From positions 2,294,001 through 2,358,000 of the forward strand of contig OX485809.1 in NCBI GenBank assembly GCA_950295325.1: a DNA stretch of 64,000 nt, in the 5' to 3' direction. Under the pieces are notes generated by a model that saw only the letters and a list, made by a program, of their open reading frames with translations, was not told the DNA's origin and made no database searches. Of this stretch, positions 56,574 through 64,000 are shown in pieces (position 1 is the first letter of the stretch; every line of letters starts with the position of its first letter). Both the position numbers and the translations under genes were made by a program. The stretch comes from Polytrichum commune. Its lineage: Eukaryota > Streptophyta > Polytrichopsida > Polytrichales > Polytrichaceae.

Positions 56574-59500
56574 ATGCAAGGTAGGACTCGCTTACAAAAA
56601 CCAAGTTTGATAGTAGGACTAGAGAAATCTACTCGAAAGAGGCGGTCCTCTAAAATCAGTGATAGATTAGAACAAGATAATGTTAGAATAGAGAGTTGTT
56701 TGAACGTCGAACCTAGGACTAGGTCAATTCTAGACACCTTAGAACTTGGAGCTCAACTTGAAGAGGAGATCACTCCCTCCAAATTGAGTGGTGAAACTTC
56801 TTCGGAAAATTACACACTTAGAGAAGAATTCCCAGTAGAATTTGATAGGGGATTGTTGAATAGTTCACCGGTCACCATGGCCGAGGAACGGGGGATGGAT
56901 CCACCACCCATACCCCCAATTCCGCCCATACCTCCTATACCTCCAATAGACCCATTGGTTAGGCCAAGAGGCCTACCAATTGTGGTTCCACAAAATTTAG
57001 CGGCGATGGATATGCCATCTCATCTCCCTAAATTTTATGGGACCAAGGATGAGGACCCCTCTCGGCACATGGAACGGTATATCGAACGGTTGGCTAGCTT
57101 CCTCATAACCGACCCGGGTTATTGGTTAGTGTGGTTTCCTACCACTCTAGAGGGGGAAGCCTATGAATGGTATCGGGATCATGCCGAGGGACATTTTAGG
57201 GGATGGGAACAATTACAAAGGGAGTTTCTTAACGAATTTAGGCCGGAAGTGGGTCAAAGTACCGCATTAAGGGCATTGTCGTCATTGAAGCAAGGAAGGG
57301 AGGAAGAAATTTCGGCTTACATTAGGAGGTTTGATTTAGTGTGCACTAGATTTGTGGGTACCATGCTCAACGACGACACGCTAAAGCAATTTTTCATTCA
57401 AGGGTTTTTTAAGTCCGGAACTATTAGGGGTGTTCTAGAAAGGAATCCCTTGACCTTGGCGGATGCCAAGCGTGCGGCTAGAGATATTGAAAACTTGGAT
57501 AAAGATCACGAAAGGCTATGGAGAAGGGAGGATGAATTGATCCCACAATTCATCCCCATACGCCCTAGGGTGGTAGCGGTAGAACCCGCTAAGTATGAGA
57601 ACCAAATTCCATATGCCATTGTGGACACCGGTCCCCGACCTTTAGCGGTTAGGGAACCGGCACCTCTTTTGGCACTACCGGCCCCTAGAACGGATCCACA
57701 CTTGGAGGAGGTTGAGAGAAGACTAGGTGCTAGCCAACTAGGATTCCAAGAGGCTATGATAAAACAAATGCAAAGCCTCACGGATCAAATGTCATTAATG
57801 ATCCGGAGTCAACAACCGGGGCCTCCACCCCCGGTTGAGTCGGGTAGGCATTCTTCCGGATTATGGTGTGTCCAATGTGGCCAACCGGGCCACACGCGTC
57901 AATTTTGTAGAAGTGGACAAAACCGTGACCAAAGAGGAAACGGTAACCCACCTCAACAAAATCAACGAGGTCAAGCGCCACCTCACTATGGAAATGGAAG
58001 CAATAGAGGACCACAACCTAGAGGGCAAGGTGGCCAAAATTTAGAGAAGAAGGAATTTCATCCCTTTTGTGGAAGGTGGCACGCTCAAGGACAATGTTGG
58101 TCCGAAGGTCAAGAGTTTAATTGTAGCAATTGTGGAGGAAGTCATCCCTCGGATACGTGTCGCCAACCGGACAAAATAATTAATGTCCCTTACCCGGTGG
58201 CTAATCCACAACAACAAGCAAGGGATAATATGCGAGGTGCTAGGCCACAAGGAGTACCGGCCAATGAACTTAGGCCACCTAACTTATACTATGACCATAG
58301 TAATGCTAGGCAAACTTTTCATCCACCGGCGGGCTTGCAAACTACAACCGGTTACATTCCAATACAAAATAGACAAGGAGTTCCACCTAATGGTAGTAAC
58401 GGGAGACAAGCGCCTCCAACGGATCCGGGACCATCTAACTCCCAAGATGTTAGGTTCATGGATGGAGTGTTGGAGGCCACATGTGATGACATGCTTCCTC
58501 TCCCAACGAGAATTGGAGAGGAGCAAAGTCAATGGCCTCCTCACACCAATGCTATTACATATGAGTTAGTGAAGGGTAAGGGTGTGGTTGAAGAAGCACC
58601 TGCACTAGCGGTAACTACTAGGGCTAGGAGAGGGGATGCCCCGTTGGAGGTAAGAATAGGAGAGCAAGGAAATTACTCTTCGGATGAAGAGATTAATCTC
58701 TCCGAGTTGCATAGGGTAGCTAGAAGAGCTACTAAGGATGTGGAGAGGGAAAATATAATTTTACAAGATAGGGAGAGGACTAATGCGGTACATGACTTGG
58801 ATAATAGCGATGTGGGTGAATGGGAAGGACCGGGGGTTCCCGTAGACGAATTCGACGTAGTGGGTAATTCTAAGGTGGAAAGATCTACCGGGTACGACTT
58901 GTGGGCGGACCTTAGTACACTCAAGGCGGATATTACTTTCGGCCAACTATTGGAAATTTCACCCACGGCAAGGAAAACATTAAAGGAGGGAATGCCGGTA
59001 CACAAGAGGATGAGGAAGGTGAAAGCTAAAATAGCCGCTAGGATCCAATCACAAGGTGGAAGAGACGTGAAAGCTATAGAAATAGAAGTTGTTATAGTAG
59101 ATAAGGTGGTTCCTAATGTGCTAGTCGACGGAGGGAGTAGTCTAAATATACTACCGGAGGATACTATGAAAAAATTGGGACTTGGACTCACGGGGCCTTC
59201 ACCTTTGGTCATAAATATGGCAAATCAAAGATCGACTACGCCTTTGGGGATGATCAAGGATTGTAGAATGACTACGGGAGGTGAGGAGTACTTGGTCACC
59301 TTCCATGTCATTAAAATGCACTCCAACAAGGACACCTTCCCCATTTTGCTAGGTAGGCCTTGGTTGCGGATGGCGAATGCTATGGTCAATTGGGGTGGAC
59401 CTAAACCATCCATCACTTATGGTCCGGAGGGTAATAGGGTCATAGTGTCCATTGGTTCATTAGAAGGATGGATGAAGAAGGAGATGTATTTGCCATTGGA

Positions 59501-62500
59501 GAAGGAAATTGATGACTTAAACGAGAATGAGATTGGCAAGGCATTGGTGGGAGTCGTCCATCCCGAAGGTCAAAGGGTTGTTATAGATTCGGGCTCGGGA
59601 AGTCTAGGTCCTAATTTTTACAATTATGGGGATAATGGGGATTATGCCCAATGGCTAAGGGAGTACCCCGAGTCCGAGGTTGATGTAATGGTTACATTTC
59701 ACCAAGTAGGCTTAGGGAGTGAATTTCCTAGTGTTAGTTTAGGAGAGGGCTCATTGTTGGAGCCATGTGAGGTGCTCACCGAGGAAGAGTGGGTTAGCGG
59801 TGGGTTAACACCTTGGGTAGATGACGTGGAAGAGGGTGAGGTTAGTTTAATTCATGTAGATGGGACTCAAGAGGAGGATGTGATTATTGAGTCATCGAAA
59901 TTGGAGGAGCCTTTACATTTCAAGACCACGTCTACGGGGATAGTTGTAGGTCAAGATGTGAAAGATTACCCCAATGTGCCTTCCGATTGGTATCGGAACA
60001 AAGAGGAGCAAGCACATGTGTCGGAAGCGGATTGGCGGTACGTGGATGTGAAATTAAAGAATGGAAAAACCCGACAAATGAAGATGGGCTCCAAATTGGG
60101 GGAGAAAGAGGTTAGGGAGTATAGCAATTTGGTGGATGAGTTTAGTGATACTTTTGCATGGTCCTACGATGAGCTTAAGGGAATTCCTAGGGAAATGGTA
60201 GAGCACCGGATTCCTTTAATTCCGGGGGCGAGGCCAATTAGACAAAAGGAGAGGAGGATGAATCCTCAATTGCAATTGTTGGTGAAAGCGGAATTGGAAA
60301 GGTTATTGAAGGCCGGGTTTATCAAGCCGGTGGAAATCACGGATTGGGTTTCTCCTATGGTCTTAGTAAAGAAAAAAAATGGGAAATTAAGGGTTTGTGT
60401 CGACTATAGGAAATTGAATTCGTGCACACAAAAGGATCACTTCCCCTTACCTTTTATCACCTTGTTGCTTGAGGAGGTTGGAGGTCATTCGCGATATACC
60501 TTTATGGATGGGTATGCGGGTTATAATCAAATTTCCATAGCCCTCCAAGATATCCATAAAACGGCTTTTACTACACCTTGGGGTACTTTTGTGTGGGTAG
60601 TGATGCCATTTGGGTTATGTAATGCCCCGGCTACTTTCCAACGATTAGTAATGTATATCTTCACCGACTTGTTGTTCAAATCCATGACCGTCTTTGTGGA
60701 CGATTTTAGCACACAAAGTAATGTGGATGATCACCTACATTGTGTTAGGGAGGCATTGGTTAGGTGTAGGAAGATGAGGTTAGCATTGAACCCGGATAAG
60801 ACATTTTTGGGAGTGAATAAGGGAGTGTTGTTGGGTTATGTTGTTAGTGAGAAAGGTAGAGAACCCGATCCGGATAAGATTGCGGCCATAAGCGACTTGG
60901 CAACTCCAACCAATTCCAAGGGGATCTCTAAGTTGTTAGGACATGTGGGATGGTACCGGGAACTTATTCCTAATTTTTCAAAGATAGCGGTGCCCATTAC
61001 CCATTTGCTCAAAAAGGATGTCAAATTCGAGTGGACGGATGCTTGTCAAAAAGCCTTTGAGGAATTGCGGGATAGGTTGAGCACCTATCCGGTGTTGATA
61101 CCACCCAATTGGGGTAAACCTTTTCACGTCTATTGTGATGCTAGTAATGTGGCAATAGGGAGTGCGCTTTGTCAAGCAACGGGAGAAAAAGAGAATGATC
61201 AACCTATAGCTTATGCGAGTAAGCAATTGACCCCCGCCGAAAGAAACTACTTTACAACGGAGAGGGAGTGCCTAGCCATGGTGTTTTCCGTTAAAAAGTT
61301 TAGGCATTACCTCATGTGCAACCCAGTTGTATTTTTTGTTGACCACATGGCTATCAAGTATCTAATTAACAAGGCGGAGTTAAGTGGTAGGTTAGCTAGG
61401 TGGGTTTTGTTATTAGAAGAATTCGACTACACGGTGGAATATAAACCGGGTCGTATGCATTTACAAGCGGACCACTTGTCTAGGTTGTCGGAGGAGATAG
61501 GAAAAAATCCGGTAAATGATATGTTAGTAGATGATAGCCTCTTTGTGGTCACTTCTACACCGGAGTGGTATGCGGGCATAGTGGAATTTCTAACAACCCA
61601 CAAGTTGCCCAAAGAGTGGACAAAAGAAGAGAGAAGGAAGGTGAGGGTAAATAGTAGGCAATTTGTTGTAGTGGGCCATAGGTTGTTTAGAAGGGGGTCC
61701 GATGGTATTTTACGACGATGCGTGTCAAAAACGGAGGTTGAAGCGATTTTAATCGCTTGCCACGATAGCGCTTGCGGCGGTCACTTCTCGGGTCAACTCA
61801 CCAGGCAAAAAATACTTAGAGCGGGCTACTTTTGGCCTACACTATTTAAGGACGCCCATGACTATGTAAGGAAATGCGACGCTTGCCAACGGTATGCCCG
61901 AGACGACCTTAGAATGGAGATGCCTTTACATGTATCATTACCCTTAATTCCTTTCGAAAAATGGGGCATCGACTATGTGGGTGAGGTCCATCCCCAATCT
62001 TCAAAAGGAATGAAATATATTGTGGTGGCAACCGAGTACCTCACCAAGTGGGCGGAAGCCAAAGCGGTGAAGACCGACACGGCGGAACACGCGGCAACAT
62101 TTATGTACGAAAACATAATTTCGCGGTTCGGGGTGCCGAAGATCCTAGTAAGCGATAGGGGTACTCACTTTTTGAATGACTTGATTCGAGAGATGACAGA
62201 GAAATTTAAAATTGATCACCGGAAGACTACTCCCTACCACCCACAAACCAATGGACAAACGGAAAGGGTTAACGGAATTTTGGTGAGTATACTACGCAAG
62301 ACGGTTATAGACTCGAAGCGGGATTGGGATACGAAACTAACGGCGGCACTTTGGGCATACCGTACAACCTATAAGGTAACTACGCGTGCTACACCATTTT
62401 CCTTAGTCTATGGTCTTGAAGCGACACTACCAATCGAATATGAAGTCGAGTCACTTAGGGTGGCCGTGAGTACGAGACTTACCGAAAGTCAATCCTTACG

Positions 62501-62813
62501 AAATCGACTAACCGATTTGGAAGCACTTGACGAAGGGAGGAGAATGGCGGCTCAACATATTGAGGCAATCCAAAGAAGGAGAAAGATTACTTTCGACAAA
62601 CGACATAAGAGAAGGGCCCTAACACCGGGAATGATGGTCATGATTCAAGACGCACGAAAGCTTGAATTTCCGGCGAAATTCAATGCGGTATGGTTAGGAC
62701 CTTACCTTGTCTATGAGGTTTTTCCTAATAATTCAATTCAATTGGAAACGTTGAATGGTGAGCTCTTTCCTACCCGTACATCGGGAAGTAGATGTAAGGA
62801 GTACCGAGCTTGA
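56574..62813 (+). CDS. Gag-Pol polyprotein of element 2 (2079 aa, intact)
   Basis: One uninterrupted frame. Gag domain at about 155-265 (YGTKDEDPSRHMERYIERLA onward), CCHC knuckle CVQCGQPGHTRQFC at 432-445 with further Cys/His clusters just after, retropepsin-like VLVDGGSSLNIL with D852, RT with FVDDFS (D1376, D1377; Phe in place of the usual Tyr), RNase H HVYCDASN (D1522), integrase zinc region H1730 to C1771, and catalytic D1800, D1861, E1897 (35 residues between the last two). Protease before RT before integrase is Ty3/gypsy order. Gag and Pol share one frame, so no frameshift is needed to make Pol. The C-terminus (FPTRTSGSRCKEYRA) has no chromodomain. Confidence 0.97.
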   Translation: MQGRTRLQKPSLIVGLEKSTRKRRSSKISDRLEQDNVRIESCLNVEPRTRSILDTLELGAQLEEEITPSKLSGETSSENYTLREEFPVEFDRGLLNSSPVTMAEERGMDPPPIPPIPPIPPIPPIDPLVRPRGLPIVVPQNLAAMDMPSHLPKFYGTKDEDPSRHMERYIERLASFLITDPGYWLVWFPTTLEGEAYEWYRDHAEGHFRGWEQLQREFLNEFRPEVGQSTALRALSSLKQGREEEISAYIRRFDLVCTRFVGTMLNDDTLKQFFIQGFFKSGTIRGVLERNPLTLADAKRAARDIENLDKDHERLWRREDELIPQFIPIRPRVVAVEPAKYENQIPYAIVDTGPRPLAVREPAPLLALPAPRTDPHLEEVERRLGASQLGFQEAMIKQMQSLTDQMSLMIRSQQPGPPPPVESGRHSSGLWCVQCGQPGHTRQFCRSGQNRDQRGNGNPPQQNQRGQAPPHYGNGSNRGPQPRGQGGQNLEKKEFHPFCGRWHAQGQCWSEGQEFNCSNCGGSHPSDTCRQPDKIINVPYPVANPQQQARDNMRGARPQGVPANELRPPNLYYDHSNARQTFHPPAGLQTTTGYIPIQNRQGVPPNGSNGRQAPPTDPGPSNSQDVRFMDGVLEATCDDMLPLPTRIGEEQSQWPPHTNAITYELVKGKGVVEEAPALAVTTRARRGDAPLEVRIGEQGNYSSDEEINLSELHRVARRATKDVERENIILQDRERTNAVHDLDNSDVGEWEGPGVPVDEFDVVGNSKVERSTGYDLWADLSTLKADITFGQLLEISPTARKTLKEGMPVHKRMRKVKAKIAARIQSQGGRDVKAIEIEVVIVDKVVPNVLVDGGSSLNILPEDTMKKLGLGLTGPSPLVINMANQRSTTPLGMIKDCRMTTGGEEYLVTFHVIKMHSNKDTFPILLGRPWLRMANAMVNWGGPKPSITYGPEGNRVIVSIGSLEGWMKKEMYLPLEKEIDDLNENEIGKALVGVVHPEGQRVVIDSGSGSLGPNFYNYGDNGDYAQWLREYPESEVDVMVTFHQVGLGSEFPSVSLGEGSLLEPCEVLTEEEWVSGGLTPWVDDVEEGEVSLIHVDGTQEEDVIIESSKLEEPLHFKTTSTGIVVGQDVKDYPNVPSDWYRNKEEQAHVSEADWRYVDVKLKNGKTRQMKMGSKLGEKEVREYSNLVDEFSDTFAWSYDELKGIPREMVEHRIPLIPGARPIRQKERRMNPQLQLLVKAELERLLKAGFIKPVEITDWVSPMVLVKKKNGKLRVCVDYRKLNSCTQKDHFPLPFITLLLEEVGGHSRYTFMDGYAGYNQISIALQDIHKTAFTTPWGTFVWVVMPFGLCNAPATFQRLVMYIFTDLLFKSMTVFVDDFSTQSNVDDHLHCVREALVRCRKMRLALNPDKTFLGVNKGVLLGYVVSEKGREPDPDKIAAISDLATPTNSKGISKLLGHVGWYRELIPNFSKIAVPITHLLKKDVKFEWTDACQKAFEELRDRLSTYPVLIPPNWGKPFHVYCDASNVAIGSALCQATGEKENDQPIAYASKQLTPAERNYFTTERECLAMVFSVKKFRHYLMCNPVVFFVDHMAIKYLINKAELSGRLARWVLLLEEFDYTVEYKPGRMHLQADHLSRLSEEIGKNPVNDMLVDDSLFVVTSTPEWYAGIVEFLTTHKLPKEWTKEERRKVRVNSRQFVVVGHRLFRRGSDGILRRCVSKTEVEAILIACHDSACGGHFSGQLTRQKILRAGYFWPTLFKDAHDYVRKCDACQRYARDDLRMEMPLHVSLPLIPFEKWGIDYVGEVHPQSSKGMKYIVVATEYLTKWAEAKAVKTDTAEHAATFMYENIISRFGVPKILVSDRGTHFLNDLIREMTEKFKIDHRKTTPYHPQTNGQTERVNGILVSILRKTVIDSKRDWDTKLTAALWAYRTTYKVTTRATPFSLVYGLEATLPIEYEVESLRVAVSTRLTESQSLRNRLTDLEALDEGRRMAAQHIEAIQRRRKITFDKRHKRRALTPGMMVMIQDARKLEFPAKFNAVWLGPYLVYEVFPNNSIQLETLNGELFPTRTSGSRCKEYRA

Positions 62814-62848
62814 CTAGGCAACTTACCCTTGGAGCAAAAGATGTTTGG

Positions 62849-62874
62849 ATTCATCCCCCGATGGTCGCCAATTA
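62849..62874 (-). promoter_or_regulatory. Inverted primer-binding-site-like sequence at the element-2 3' LTR junction
   Basis: Reading the minus strand away from the LTR: TAAT spacer then TGGCGACCATCGGGGGATGA. On the plus strand it ends GGTCGCCA before ATTA and the LTR. A polypurine tract is not seen here. Confidence 0.5.
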
Positions 62875-64000
62875 TGTGAGCCCAAAAGGGTGCCCACATT
62901 TAGTCTTAGACCCTTGAAACGTTAGTTGATGCACTTTGAAGTAGCATGTTACTTCACAAAAATATAAAAAGAGTGAAATGTTAGTCTTAGAAGTACCATG
63001 TTGTAAGAGGCTAGGATGTGAGTTGTTATTGTGTTTTTACCTTCGGAAGGATTTGAGTGAATGAGGATAGGTAAGGAGAACTTGGATTGAGTAGTTAGTG
63101 AGTAGGCTAGTACAAATGGATGGAGACAACCAAAGTGACTCAAGAGGCAAGTGCATTCGAATTGGGATGAATGGAGGATCACATGGAGCGCACAAGTGGA
63201 CCACCTCATCATGGCCACTTAATGGGGAAGGCCCAAGGAAGAATGCAAGGTGGAGGATAAGCAAATTCTCAAAGCACCAATCAAATCACGAGTTAAGCAT
63301 CGTGGTTTGAATTAAGTGGTGAGCGACGATTTGGGAAAGTAAGGGGAGAAAGTTATGGCGGCGGAAAGCGAAGGAGGCTAAGTTTGGGTTGAAGCATCCC
63401 AAGTTTGGTAAAGTGTGGTAGGTAGAAAGCCAAGGCTAGTTAAATGTTCGAATTAGGATCCTTGTTGATCATTTGAGGGAGGAAGGCTTAGAAGATAGGA
63501 TTGGCGCCTACTAAGTAGGAGGAAATCTCAAGGGCTTATCGTGAGCCTTGAAGGTGCTCACCCCCTCAAGCTTACTATATAATCCCTCATTCTTCCCTCA
63601 CTCATCCTCTCTTTCCTTTGTGCTCCAAGGCACCCCACGAGTTATAAGTGTGGGTGTGGGAAGCCATATTGGAGCACATGTGTGTGCTTAGTTTTTAGTT
63701 TGAGAGCCAAGGCTTGTTAGCCTTGAAGAGGGCTTGACCTCTTGGTAGAATTAGTGTTGACGTGAAGGATTTTAAAGTTAATTCATGATTCCAATTTGTG
63801 GTACTTTAAGTTCATGTTTTGAATACACGTGGTTGCAAGTTCCATGTTTAAGAGTTGAGCACTTGATGTTGTGATGAGTGCAAAAATATACTTGTGTGGA
63901 TTAGTTAGTCTTAGTGAAGTTAGGAAATTCTCTCTCCCCCTCTCCTCTCTAGGATTTTAGGATTTTAGGATTAGAGAAGAATTGTGTGATTAGAAAGGGG
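62875..64000 (+). repeat. 3' LTR of element 2 (first 1126 bp, cut by window end)
   Basis: Matches 53390-54515 throughout as read, with the TATATAA box at 63576. Confidence 0.95.

Larger units (their letters stand above)
53390..64000 (+). mobile_element. Ty3/gypsy LTR retrotransposon (element 2), intact gag-pol, runs past the window end
   Basis: 5' LTR 53390-55662, primer site, leader, one 2079-codon gag-pol, and 3' LTR from 62875 cut by the window end. The base string CCATA precedes the 5' LTR as the candidate target-site duplication. The part of the 3' LTR that is visible appears identical to the 5' LTR. No chromodomain is seen. This copy could supply proteins to element 1. Confidence 0.96.

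Overview
The window reads as nuclear DNA of a land plant. Evidence: GT-AG introns with CTAAC-like branch points, full-length Ty3/gypsy retrotransposons and solo LTRs with 5-bp target-site duplications, a CC(RPW8-like)-NB-ARC-LRR immune receptor, and a short TTTAGGG-like tract. The DUF7869-type gene, the divergent FCP/NIF-like genes and the highly regular LPESIGGLGSLQHL leucine-rich repeats suggest a non-flowering plant (bryophyte, lycophyte or fern), but the species is not determined and this is inference.

Layout. 1-1.6 kb: decayed copy of a two-part locus (FCP/NIF phosphatase-like gene plus a downstream gene ending in an SYNSG/GYSRG domain). 2.1-4.4 kb: minus-strand, intron-containing DUF7869-type gene, possibly transposase-derived. 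4.6-5.9 kb: first cluster of a 16-bp palindrome, ACGAACGNNCGTTCGT. 7.1-8.0 kb: solo chromovirus LTR. 9.2-25.6 kb: an unrecognised multi-exon gene with a WIIDGQHS motif (ParB/DGQHR-like) and a methyltransferase-like glycine motif. More copies of the palindrome fill its introns, and the gene is split at 13226/23708 by a 10.5-kb Ty3/gypsy element. 27.4-28.1 kb: 180-bp repeats. 28.9-30.8 kb: second copy of the phosphatase-like locus. 31.2-40.7 kb: a decayed chromovirus with near-identical LTRs, itself carrying a nested 2273-bp solo LTR. 42.4-42.9 kb: possible plastid-targeted exons. 45.2-48.2 kb: intact NLR gene, followed by an 84-bp satellite. 49.4-50.0 kb: small unknown reading frame. 53.4 kb to the end: a Ty3/gypsy element with an uninterrupted 2079-codon gag-pol, same family as the 13-23 kb element but with a different LTR.

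The parts are mostly independent: host genes punctuated by retroelement insertions. The most unusual items are: (i) 30 clustered copies of the 16-bp palindrome with a free centre, in and around a gene encoding a ParB/DGQHR-like motif; (ii) a short peptide conserved at protein level inside two otherwise divergent LTRs; (iii) a tRNA-primer-site-like sequence in inverted orientation where a polypurine tract is expected. Several host reading frames carry nonsense codons or frameshifts, so many gene models are best read as pseudogenes or incomplete.
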